Of a stretch of DNA of 64,000 bases, positions 10,665 to 20,846 are shown in pieces; the first letter of the stretch is position 1, and every line of letters starts with the position of its first letter. A model generated the notes under the pieces. It had not been told where the DNA came from. It did not search any database and worked only from the letters and a program-made list of their open reading frames with translations. Source of the DNA: Turbatrix aceti (lineage: Eukaryota > Nematoda > Chromadorea > Rhabditida > Panagrolaimidae); the NCBI GenBank assembly GCA_963969345.1, contig OZ017766.1, positions 10,912,001-10,976,000 on the forward strand, read 5' to 3'. The position numbers were made by a program, and so were the translations under genes.

Positions 10665-12579
10665 AAAATGAATGTTGGTTTTTTTTCTTTTTCTGGATGA
10701 ATGAATTGACTATTGGAAAAATTGTGAGGTCATCATCTCTTGTGCTTTTGAGGAAGCGAATTTTTTTGGTTTATTGGTTTTTGGAAAAAATAAATAAATA
10801 CAATGCAAATGAGGAAGCCGTGTAAATTATAAAAAGAATCTTTTTGGACTTGCCAAAGTTTTGGAAGATTTCTTGTTTCTTACGAAGATTTTTGAAAATA
10901 ATAAATTTTAAAGTTTTGAAACACAAAAAAAAGTAGTTTCGCGCAACATTTTTTTTATTACAATAGTTAAAAAAAAAAGATTTATAAAAAAATGGTGTCA
11001 ATGTTTTGCTTTTACGGTAAATCACAAAAATTTGTTTTAAAAACAACAAAAAATTATGGGTCCAAAACTTCTATTTTTTGTATTTTTGTTAAATAAAGTA
11101 ATAATTATTTTAAACCAGAAAATTTTATTTTTCAAAAAATTCTAAAAAAAATCAAAATGGTTTAATGAATTTTTTTGCGAATAAAAAATACAAAAAACGA
11201 TCAAAAAATTTTTTTGTTACTTTATTTAAATTTTTGTAGTCATATGAATTTTTTTTAAGTTTACAATTCTATTTTGGTTCTTTGTTTTTTCTTGCAAAAA
11301 AAGGAACTTATTCACCAAAACATCCTTTTCTGAATAAAGTTCAAAATTCCTTCCAAGAAAGCATTACATTTTCTATTTTTAAAAATTAGCCATGCCATAA
11401 AAAATATTTAGAAAAAAAAGTTTTGTTTTTTGAACCCCAGACTCCCATCGTACTAGTATATTCCCCTTGTTTCATACTATAGACATCCAATCAGCGTTCC
11501 GGCATTCAAAATAATCAACAATTTATCTGTTTTGCAGTGATAATAAATATTTTATACCCAATTTGAGGGTCAAAAATTATTGTATTAAACATTATGTTCC
11601 ATTTTCCCAGAACAACATTAAATGTCTGTGTATATACATATTTTTTTTGTATTGTTTTGTTTTGTTGGCGCTGACACATGTGTTATGCCAAAACTTTAAT
11701 CCTAAGTGCATCATGACCATGAAAATAAGCATCATGAGTATGTTTTTCAACGGTAATAGGATAACTAGGAGAATGTATGTAGCGCGTTAAATTTATATGA
11801 CTCTGTGGAAAAAAAAAGAAAAAAGTACGTAAACACATGGCATTGTGCCCTGGCATTTTGGATTGAGAATAACAACCCCCGCAAATAAATAAATAACTGG
11901 TAGCACCTTTCATGAAAGAAACCCTAAAGCTCAGATAAAACTATTGTGAAGAAGTCTGGTTGGTTGTAAATAAAGACATTGAAAAGACGAAAGACAAAAG
12001 ATGAATTTGGCAAGACGTATTCTTTTATTCACATCAGCAACAACAACTATAAAATTACAGGAATGTAGAAAAAAAATTACATCAAGAAATATATTTATTT
12101 TGGTCATTAGAAAACACTGTACTGCACTTTACTCGAAATCAGGGATAGACAAGGATATAATATCTAAAATAGAATACATTATAAAACTGAATTATTACAA
12201 AAATGGAAGTATAATATTTTTTGTGGTTTTAAAGTTCTACATATATTTTATCAGCCACGCACTGGTTTTTGGGTTTTGAGCAAAGATAAATGAGTGAACA
12301 ACAGTTTTTTTTGTTTCTTGAACGAACGCAAACACAAACAACAGACATTTGTTAAGAAATTTTTTTATGCATTAAATTAATTGGTGACACTACTTCAAAT
12401 ATGGAAACCATAAAATAACCACTTTTTACTTCGAATATGAAAACTCTTCGAATTTTGGAAACATTTGATTAAAATGAGGGAGAAGGGGTTTTCGCGCGTG
12501 CTGAAGCTAACTGTGACATTGCCAGAGGGCACACAAAGCCGTATCGCAGGATATTATCATTTTTTGTGATAACAACAAT
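10665..12579. other. AT-rich non-coding region
   Basis: I see no coding exon or RNA gene. The sequence is dominated by A and T runs. Confidence 0.5.
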
Positions 12580-12581
12580 TA

Positions 12582-13926
12582 CAGTACTGACCAGTGAAGT
12601 ATGCGTTTCTATTTTTTTAAACGCCCCATCTTCAAATCTTAATCTTTTGAGCTGATTTTCTAACTGTAACTTGATGTTACTAAAGGTAATAGTTGTGTAA
12701 ACTTTCAGTTGCATAGCTGACTCTCAACATATTGAAAAAAAATCTATTGTTTCTGGGAAAGTGCATATTTCTCTTTTTTGACTTCAATCAACCCCATTTT
12801 TGTTCTAGCTGTGTAACATCTTTGTATAACAAAATGTGTGATGTTCACAACATCGGAGCTTCGTAAAAAACACGATATTGCACCGTCCAAGACGGAGCAC
12901 GGATCACCATGAAGTTATTGACCTTTTCATAGGTAGTTTTGTGCTCTGCGGTTCTTATAAAAATTTTCTTTGCGCTGAATATGTTACGAAATACTTTATA
13001 ATATGTATTTGGAGATTTTCTCCAGGAGTATGGCAAATTACATATCGACTTTTATTAATGCTTCTGCTTATGCCCGTGCATTACAAAAATTAGTGGTATC
13101 CATCTATAAGCTTTCGCAAAGGCCGAAGTAAAAGGCGCGGTGACAGCTTTGTCCCCGTGCTTATGCAAAAAAAATTAGGTTGAGATGCGCGACGACTGCT
13201 CGAGAAAACGATCCGATGCACGCACAATGTAAAAGGGAGGAGAGCTGTTTTGGGAAGTTAATCCGCAGCAGCAGTGCAGTCAGTGCAGATCACTAACCGA
13301 AGAAAGAGTATTTTTCTTTAGTGTCTTTCAATCATGTTTGGATGCAGACAAAATTTGTACAGTAAACGATACTTATAAAGCTCCCGAAAAACGACTGTCG
13401 CAAGTTAAGTGCCTACGATTAATTTTGCTATGGTACGCCGTGTTTGGGGTTCACGGCAGAGTAAATTCACATTTGCTCCACGTCCCCCTTTGGTTGAAAA
13501 AATTAAATGAAAGTAGCATAATGAGCACAAAAATAATTTTTTTGGAACAACAAAACTCAAAAACACCCATGAAAAGGTCAATAACTTCATGGTAATCCGT
13601 GCTCCGTCTTGGACAGTGCAATATCGTGTTTATCAATTTTGTACGAAACTCCGATGTTGTGAACATCATACATTTTGTTATTACAAGATGTTACTCAACT
13701 AGAACAAAAATTTAGGTTGATTGAAGTCAAAAAAGAGAAATATGCGCTTTCCCAGAAACAATAGATTTTTTTTCAATATGTTGAGAGTCAGCTATGCAAC
13801 TGAAATTTTACACAACTATTACCTTTGGCAACAACAAATTACAGTTTAAAAATCAGCTCAAAATATTAAGATTTGAAGATGTGGCGTTTTAAAGAATAGA
13901 AACGCATACTTCATTGGTCAGTACTG
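12582..13926. mobile_element. TA-flanked foldback transposon with a unique centre
   Basis: The ends read TA-CAGTACTGACCAGTGAAG and its near complement CTTCATTGGTCAGTACTG-TA, with TA duplications at 12580-12581 and 13927-13928. The arms run about 12582-12945 and 13550-13926 and differ by scattered substitutions and small indels. The 600-bp centre (about 12946-13549) is not repeated in the window and has a more balanced base composition from 13085 to 13300. No transposase is visible. CAGT ends with TA duplication place it with Tc1/mariner-like elements, but its end sequence differs from the family at 4138-5913. Confidence 0.75.
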
Positions 13927-15040
13927 TATTTTTGATATTGCGAATTTTTTTGTTTCACGGAGAAAACTTAAAAAAATATTTGAACGCGTACAGAATTGAA
14001 CCCGGGTCTCAAAATGGTATAAAAGTGTGCGGAACGTGATTAAAAGACACTCTGCGAGCCGATTTAGGACCAAGGTGGGGAGAAGGACACATCATTTTGA
14101 CACTTTCAAATGTTTTGAGTCAGAGTTGCAGGCCTTCGGGGGAAAGGTCCAAAGCCGCGATGTTTTATTTTGTAAAATTCGGATTCACGAGATTCGGCTT
14201 CAGAAGTGTTATTCATAAACAATAATGCCCCGTGCTACGTTGGTCATGAACAATTCTGAAAAAATTAATACAGGGGTTTCTGAGGATGGCGGATCCAATG
14301 ACATACTCAGAATTTTTTTTCAGTTACAGTAATTATCGATTTTTTGATATCATACGTTTTCAAACCGCTATCATATTCGGATCTCAAACTTAAGCGGTAA
14401 TTCGATAAGCCTATCTTCTTCCCCGTTGTTTTTTGTATCGGAAAAAGTAAAACACAAAAAAAAATCGCGTGCCCAAGGTTGTCATAAATTTTAATTTATG
14501 CTCCAGACTCGACACCGAAGCCCTGCGCGCAACGTGCGCGCATGATTTTGCGCTGCTGCACACGCGTATTGACCTTTATTTTTTAGACGCATGCCTAACT
14601 TATTACAAAAACCGTTTTTGGAACCATTCAATAGGTGTGCCAAGGCGGGAAGGTGTACAGTAGTGTTTTTTCCAAGCTTCACCTGTAAAATGCCTGAGGC
14701 TATTAGCCATGAACATTTTGACAAAAATGACCCAATCTATCTTTTAGAGAATTCAATTCTCTATGGTATATAAAATTTTCAGATTTTTACATTTATTTTT
14801 GGGTTCGGTACATTAATTTTAAAAACATACACCAAGTTTAACCTTCATTTTTCTGCCGCCGCTTCTCTTAAGAAATAAAAATCTCATAATTTGAAGTCAA
14901 ATTTAGAAGACGTTGGGCAAATTAAGCTACAGTATCCAAAAATAACGGCAAAAATCTGAAAATTTTATATGCCATAGAGAATTGAATTCTCTAAAAGATA
15001 GATTAGGTCATTTTTGTCAAAATGTTCATGGCTAATAGCC

Positions 15041-15328
15041 TGTAACCCCGGCGAAAGACCCCTGTAGCCAGCCCCTCATTTCTAACCCCGCCTTGCATAA
15101 AGGCGCGCGCTCGCGGCGTGGAGACACGTCGCGGCAGTCTGGACTGGGCCTCAGCCAAAGACCGGCTGAGGCTGGGACTCCCTCTCTTCTTCTCTCTCTC
15201 TCCATTTGGCCCTCTCCTTCCCTTCCTCATGATGCGTAATAAACATGTAATCGTAATCAAGAGTTGGATACGTGGCGAACACTAGAGTGGGGTACAGAGA
15301 TAGCACTGGAGTCGCGACCAGAGTTATA
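15041..15328 (+). repeat. 5' LTR
   Basis: 288 bp. It contains a CATAAAGG promoter-like motif followed by a GC-rich region, a long CT-rich tract (TCTTCTTCTCTCTCTC) and an AATAAA signal in GCGTAATAAACATG near its 3' part. Confidence 0.92.
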
Positions 15329-15891
15329 GATGGAGGTCCTACCAACCATGTATTCCAATTTCATTAGTCGCACAAAACTGAATGTTAGCTCTTTTGTCCA
15401 AACCATAACCCTCACGCAGATACCCCATATTGCCGATATTTATTTTATTTTTGCGGGACAGTGCTCATTGTGATGGCAATTGTTATTTTAGTCGTTCAAG
15501 TATGCAGGGACGAGCTCCTGCATGGGATGTAACTATTTTTGTTAACTGTTAGAACCTGTAAGCCCCTATTACATCTCCGAAGTGACAGCCGTCACGGGAA
15601 TGGATGACTTTGAGGTTCGACTCGGTGCCACATGCTCTAGCAGAAGGGAAAAATCCTTTCAAGCGGAAACAAGTTATTTCTGTCCCCGAGCACCGAGAGT
15701 AAAAAGGGGAGACGTCTGTTTGCGTAGAGAGAACAATTTTGGGCCAAATTTTGTTCTCCACAGGGAAGTATACATAATGGAATACTCTAGGGGCGAGGGC
15801 TGGCACGAAAAGTGACAGCCTAAAATAGTAAAACCAGTTGTCGAGGCCGAGCAACAATGATCTCCGAGGCAGCGAGGCACATGATTCGACG

Positions 15892-15923
<32 letters not shown>

Positions 15924-16067
15924 AAGGAAAAATGTGACTACTGAAGCGAAACAGAGGAAGTTCTAGGAATAGAACAACTAGCGACCAGAAAACATTGGGG
16001 AGGAGTTACCATAGGAAAAATGTAGAAAAAGAGGGAAGAGAGAAGAGATCCTCAGTCTCAGACTCCA
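15329..16067 (+). other. Retrotransposon 5' leader
   Basis: This is the non-coding leader between the 5' LTR and the Gag start. A TGG-initial stretch (TGGAGGTCCTACC) begins 3 bases after the LTR and may be the primer-binding site, but I cannot assign the tRNA. A run of 30 A lies at 15892-15921. Confidence 0.6.
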
Positions 16068-19000
16068 ATGCCAGCGATAACACGGTCGAAAACCCAATAT
16101 CGCCAACCAGCACCCTATCGTGTGCAGAAGCCAGCGCGTCAAGAAACACCTCCAGCCACTCCTGCTCCCGAGCCGGACAAAGAGGACACCGACGGAGACA
16201 GTGACCACTCCACCTCGACCAACGAGGAATACAAACCCAAAACGTCAACTTTGGGAAAGCTCAAGTTCAGAGCCAAGGTCGGTTTCAAAAATTTTTGGAA
16301 AAAAAATACCACTCGGAAAAGCGTAGCACACCCCCCAGTCAACATGAGGGCGCAAACGCGTAAGCTACCTAACTACGCCGAAATGCCAAAATTTACCGGC
16401 CCCCACGCAGGCACACCATTTCAAGACTTTGTTAAGGAATTTAACTCCCTAGCAGAGTTCTATAATTTGCCGCCAGCAAGTTTCCGGAGAACGATGCGCT
16501 CCTGTATGAAAGGCGACGCCCTAGATGTTTTTGACAGCATCGACGGTAGTCTTCCTTGGGACCAATTTCTTGATGAGGCTGCGAAGAAATTTAAAGAAAG
16601 CTCGGCAACGTTGATTAGAACCATGCACTCCAAACAAAAGGCGGAGGAGACGGCTCGAGCCTACGCGCGTAGACTAAAGGAAACAGCGAAGATCAGATAC
16701 CCTGCGCCGACTTTTGAAGATGCCCATAGACAAACATTAACATTAGAAATGTTCGTCAACGGACTTCGACCTGAACTAAAACGAAGAGTGGCAAGAGAAG
16801 TCACTGCGGAGTCCACATTGGACGAAGCGGTAGAAAAAGCGGTACAGGAAGAAGAAATCCTAGCACAAGAAGGTGCGAGCGTTCTTCTCACGATACCTGT
16901 AGAGCGCGATCAGAATAGCTCTGAGATTCAAGAACTCACCAGAGCAGTCCAACAACTAGTAGTCCAAAACCAGCAACGCCAAAATAACCAATTTGCTTAC
17001 CGTAGAAACAATTTTGTCCCGAATTCGTATAATAATTTTAATCGTAATAATAATGCTAATTCTAATCGCTTTTCAAATAATAATCGCAAAAACAATTTCC
17101 AAAACAACCAAAAATACAAAAAAAATAATACTAACCAACGCTTCAACACAAATAATTACAAAAACAAAAAATTTACTCCCGATCGCCGTTACCGAAATCC
17201 TAGCCCAGGAGCACCCGCATTTTTCCTGGGATGCGCTGCTATCGCGTGCATGTTGTCACTCATTCAAGGAGCAGACGCCTACCAAATGTGCCCTCTCAAG
17301 CCCCATGCGCAGATTGCTACTCCAACCATACAAAACTGCAGCACGCCCGCCACAGAGATTTTAACCCACGAAACAGTTGAGATTTTTGTACTCCGCAGAA
17401 AACCGGTTAAAACCAACGCTTACCGTTGCATTAAGGTGCGTACAGAAAAGTGCGTCACGTCCAAACTTTTTTACAATGACGAAAAAGTCGAAAAAGTTAG
17501 AATGCTACGAATTTTTCAAGAGGAATGTTGGCAACTTATCAATACGCAAAAGTTTGAAAATAATAACCTCGAACAAATAAACGAGGATACATTTATTACC
17601 AACATTGAACCTGAAATTAAAATCCCATTAATCGGGACAGGATGTAACTCCACGGAAAACGTGAAAGTTACACGAGAAGAAGTTGGCGTACTGGAGGATA
17701 AACTTATTCTCCCGTACCTGGTGAAGGAGACCTGCGGAGCCGAAACAGCTTACTGCAACCTCGCAGACAAATCAGTAGTAGTGTGGAAAGATTTGCAAAA
17801 GAACAAAAAATGTCCTTACGTTAAGGTTGGAGAATTTGGAGCAACAATCTCGCAAGGAGCTAAGCATGAGATCGTACTCGTAGACGCGCTTCAGGCAGCT
17901 TTTGTGTTGAGCAACCTAACTATCCCTCCAAGCGCGATGCAATGCATCAAAGATAGCGCAAGAATGGCTGAAAATGAAGCCATCATCAATATCCTAAACA
18001 AAAAGGGAAAAAGGGAAGTTAAAAACGATGACGAAGGCGAATTGATTGACAACCAAGAGATTACCTCTGACAAAGATTTACTCGAACAACAACAAAAACT
18101 GATAGGTAGTCAGGACGTACCTGAACGCCTTTCGGAAGCAGAAGTACTGAGACAACAAGACAAGCACTTGAAGCAGAAAAGTCAAACGACGCCAACAGAA
18201 AGTCAAACGACGCCAACAACCACCACGACCACAACGTCGACCACGACGAAGCCTTTGACAACGAAACCAACAGTCACTACATCGACTACAACAACAACAA
18301 TCAAACCGTCGACAACAACAAAACCGCCGACAACAACAAAGCCGCCGACATTGGCGACGACGAAACCGACAGAAACAACAAAACTGTCCACGACAACTAC
18401 ACCAAGAACGACAACAGTTGTGACAACAAAGTCGACGACGTTACCGACAACAACGTCGACGACAACAACACGGGCTACTACTACGACGACACAAGCCACT
18501 ACCACGACCACCCGGAAGCCGAGCACAACATCGCCAACAACCACGATGAAAACGACAACGGCTACAACATCGAAGCCGACAATGACAACCACAAGCATAC
18601 CAACCACGACAAAAACTTTCACATCTACAACATTGAAACAAGTACTTGAAACAACGATGACAGCTCCGAAAACAACGGAAGCCAGCAAGGAGCAGCCGAC
18701 AGAACGCTATGATGAGGAACTTATTTGGCAAATGCCGAAACCCATGGCTCAAACGGCAACCACAAATATCACTAAAAGGAACATAACTCAGAACAATACG
18801 ATTCACGTAAATGATACCAAAACAAATGTCATCAGAACAGCAGTTATCGATGAAATAAATACCAAACTGCAGTACTTGGAAGAAAAAATGTCGGAAGAAG
18901 ACTTAAAGAAGTTCAACACGTTGTGGAATCAAATTTGCCGCTTGCACAACCAACACGTAAAAGTGGTCCGAAATATCCTTCAAATTAATCCTACGTCCGG

Positions 19001-20846
19001 AGTACGTATTTGGCTGGGTCGAGAGGATATCGTCGCCCAATACACAGGTGATGTATTGTCGGTATCCCAATGCACCGAAATACAGCCTGAGAAAATTTTC
19101 TGGGATCATAACATTGACAACAAATGTTACAAAAACTTGCCTGTTCAGTACCAGAACAAGACATACTTTGTCAAGGAAGGTACCTCAGAACTGACCAACG
19201 AAGATGCAGAAATCGACTGTAGCGTAAAACACAGCCGAATTTACAAAGAAAACCCGGCTAATGCGCAAAACGTACATGTACAACAAGTACAACACGCCAT
19301 CGGGTGGCATCCAGAAAATAACCCAATTATCTTCCACGCTCCTCAAACGTACGAGACAGAGTTAGATGAACTTCAAACGTCAGTAGAAGCTCTGGCAAAG
19401 ATGGCAGGAAAAATAAACAACATGGATTTCCGTCTCAAGAGCATTGAAGAACCCACACACAAGGCGAAAACAGTCGACGAATGGCTTCAAGATACAAAAG
19501 AAGTAGCACACAAAATTTCGGAGCGACTGCCAAACACATTCAGCGGACTGAAACAAAGAATATCTGAAGCGATAAATGAATACAAGAACGCAGTGATTAT
19601 CGTTCTCAGCCTACTAACTGTGATAGTAGTAGCAGGAACGTGCATATACTTCGCACCATGGATCATTCCACTGTTAAAAACGTCAAAGAAAAGAAAAATG
19701 AGAAAAGTGCCAGTCAATGCAGTCATGACTCCATACCACAAGGAAGAAGAACTGCAGTTGTACGTACCTCCAGTGTACAATATTTTCATTCATTACGAAA
19801 ACTTACCCCAGATTGACGTGGAAATCAACGGAACGATCATTCGCGCAGTAATAGACAGTGGCGCTGGAGTATCGTTCATGGCAACAAACACGGCCAAAAG
19901 ATTAGGGATCCCGTGGACTGAAGCCAAGCTGATCGGAAGAACAGCAAATGGCTCGCCAATCGAATTTATCGGAAAAGCAACAATCGATCTGAACGACAAA
20001 GAAGTTCTAATACGAATTTTGCCGGAAGGTAAATGCCCAGCACAATTCATTATTGGCTATGATGTTTTGAGACAACTCAGTGCCCATGTTGACTTCGAAA
20101 ATGAAACAGTGGCATGGAACGATCAGATCTTTCCGATGTGTGCACTCGTGGAGACACCACCAGACACTCAATACGTTCATAACACTGAACATGTCGTATT
20201 AGCTCCGCGATCGGATAATTTCATATGGGGATACTTGGACAGGCCAACAGTTTTCACAACTATGGTTGAAAGAACGGATCATGACCTACCAGAAGGCATA
20301 ATGGTGGCAAGATCAATTTGCGAAAAAGGAACGAGGAAAATACCACTTCGCGTCATGAACACGACAAATGGTCACATCGAACTGCCACAAAACAAGATTA
20401 TCGCAATGGTAGAACCGTTGGAAACGGACACGCCTGCGAACGAGTACCTGCCCCCAGAAGTCAGCTGGAAACAAGTAATGCCAGAATATCCAACGGAACA
20501 GTCAAGAGAAGAATTTATTGAATCCAAACTGAACCTCAAGGACTCTGTATTAACACCCGAGGCCAAAGCAGAACTGAAACAAATCGTGAAAGACAACGCA
20601 AAAGCATTTGTTGGCCCCGATGGAGTTATTGGAAGGTACCGAGGACCGATAATTCACCAAATTGAATTGGTGGAAGGGAAGCCAACTGCTCAAAGACCGT
20701 ACCGAACTGCTGTCGCGCTGCGAGCGGAAGAAAACAAATTGAAAATATGCTCCGGCAGCATATTATACGGCCATCGACGTCTCCTTTCTGCGCGCCAATT
20801 GTCATGGTACAGAAGGGAGATGGAAAAAGTTGGCGTATGGCCGTAG
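16068..20846 (+). CDS. Gag - envelope-like glycoprotein - protease polyprotein
   Basis: 1592 residues from MPAITRSK. In order: a basic N-terminus; a gag capsid-like region (about 105-260); an Asn/Arg/Lys-rich nucleocapsid-like tail (about 298-380) with no CCHC zinc knuckle; a hydrophobic signal-like segment (382-406); a Cys-containing region; a KKGKR furin-like site (645-649); a mucin-like Thr-rich stretch (about 704-875); a second Cys- and N-glycosylation-site-bearing region; a heptad-like helix near 1095-1130; a transmembrane segment (1174-1203); a retropepsin with DSGAG at 1263-1267; and the conserved entry to reverse transcriptase. The last 40 residues run out of frame after about 20730. 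Gag and protease are recognised. Envelope-like is inferred from topology, not from a family match. Confidence 0.88.
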   Translation: MPAITRSKTQYRQPAPYRVQKPARQETPPATPAPEPDKEDTDGDSDHSTSTNEEYKPKTSTLGKLKFRAKVGFKNFWKKNTTRKSVAHPPVNMRAQTRKLPNYAEMPKFTGPHAGTPFQDFVKEFNSLAEFYNLPPASFRRTMRSCMKGDALDVFDSIDGSLPWDQFLDEAAKKFKESSATLIRTMHSKQKAEETARAYARRLKETAKIRYPAPTFEDAHRQTLTLEMFVNGLRPELKRRVAREVTAESTLDEAVEKAVQEEEILAQEGASVLLTIPVERDQNSSEIQELTRAVQQLVVQNQQRQNNQFAYRRNNFVPNSYNNFNRNNNANSNRFSNNNRKNNFQNNQKYKKNNTNQRFNTNNYKNKKFTPDRRYRNPSPGAPAFFLGCAAIACMLSLIQGADAYQMCPLKPHAQIATPTIQNCSTPATEILTHETVEIFVLRRKPVKTNAYRCIKVRTEKCVTSKLFYNDEKVEKVRMLRIFQEECWQLINTQKFENNNLEQINEDTFITNIEPEIKIPLIGTGCNSTENVKVTREEVGVLEDKLILPYLVKETCGAETAYCNLADKSVVVWKDLQKNKKCPYVKVGEFGATISQGAKHEIVLVDALQAAFVLSNLTIPPSAMQCIKDSARMAENEAIINILNKKGKREVKNDDEGELIDNQEITSDKDLLEQQQKLIGSQDVPERLSEAEVLRQQDKHLKQKSQTTPTESQTTPTTTTTTTSTTTKPLTTKPTVTTSTTTTTIKPSTTTKPPTTTKPPTLATTKPTETTKLSTTTTPRTTTVVTTKSTTLPTTTSTTTTRATTTTTQATTTTTRKPSTTSPTTTMKTTTATTSKPTMTTTSIPTTTKTFTSTTLKQVLETTMTAPKTTEASKEQPTERYDEELIWQMPKPMAQTATTNITKRNITQNNTIHVNDTKTNVIRTAVIDEINTKLQYLEEKMSEEDLKKFNTLWNQICRLHNQHVKVVRNILQINPTSGVRIWLGREDIVAQYTGDVLSVSQCTEIQPEKIFWDHNIDNKCYKNLPVQYQNKTYFVKEGTSELTNEDAEIDCSVKHSRIYKENPANAQNVHVQQVQHAIGWHPENNPIIFHAPQTYETELDELQTSVEALAKMAGKINNMDFRLKSIEEPTHKAKTVDEWLQDTKEVAHKISERLPNTFSGLKQRISEAINEYKNAVIIVLSLLTVIVVAGTCIYFAPWIIPLLKTSKKRKMRKVPVNAVMTPYHKEEELQLYVPPVYNIFIHYENLPQIDVEINGTIIRAVIDSGAGVSFMATNTAKRLGIPWTEAKLIGRTANGSPIEFIGKATIDLNDKEVLIRILPEGKCPAQFIIGYDVLRQLSAHVDFENETVAWNDQIFPMCALVETPPDTQYVHNTEHVVLAPRSDNFIWGYLDRPTVFTTMVERTDHDLPEGIMVARSICEKGTRKIPLRVMNTTNGHIELPQNKIIAMVEPLETDTPANEYLPPEVSWKQVMPEYPTEQSREEFIESKLNLKDSVLTPEAKAELKQIVKDNAKAFVGPDGVIGRYRGPIIHQIELVEGKPTAQRPYRTAVALRAEENKLKICSGSILYGHRRLLSARQLSWYRREMEKVGVWP

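Noticed and set aside
13990..14010. tRNA T-arm-like sequence GAACCCGGGTCTC
   Set aside because: The flanking bases do not form a T-stem or acceptor stem, and no other tRNA arms are nearby.
18203..18688. Long minus-strand Val-rich open frame
   Set aside because: It is the mirror of ACA/ACG-rich codons of the Thr-rich domain on the plus strand; low complexity and no gene structure.
20720..20750. Programmed -1 frameshift signal
   Set aside because: The codons at the switch point do not form an X-XXY-YYZ heptamer and no clear pseudoknot is visible; kept only as an alternative to mutation or error.
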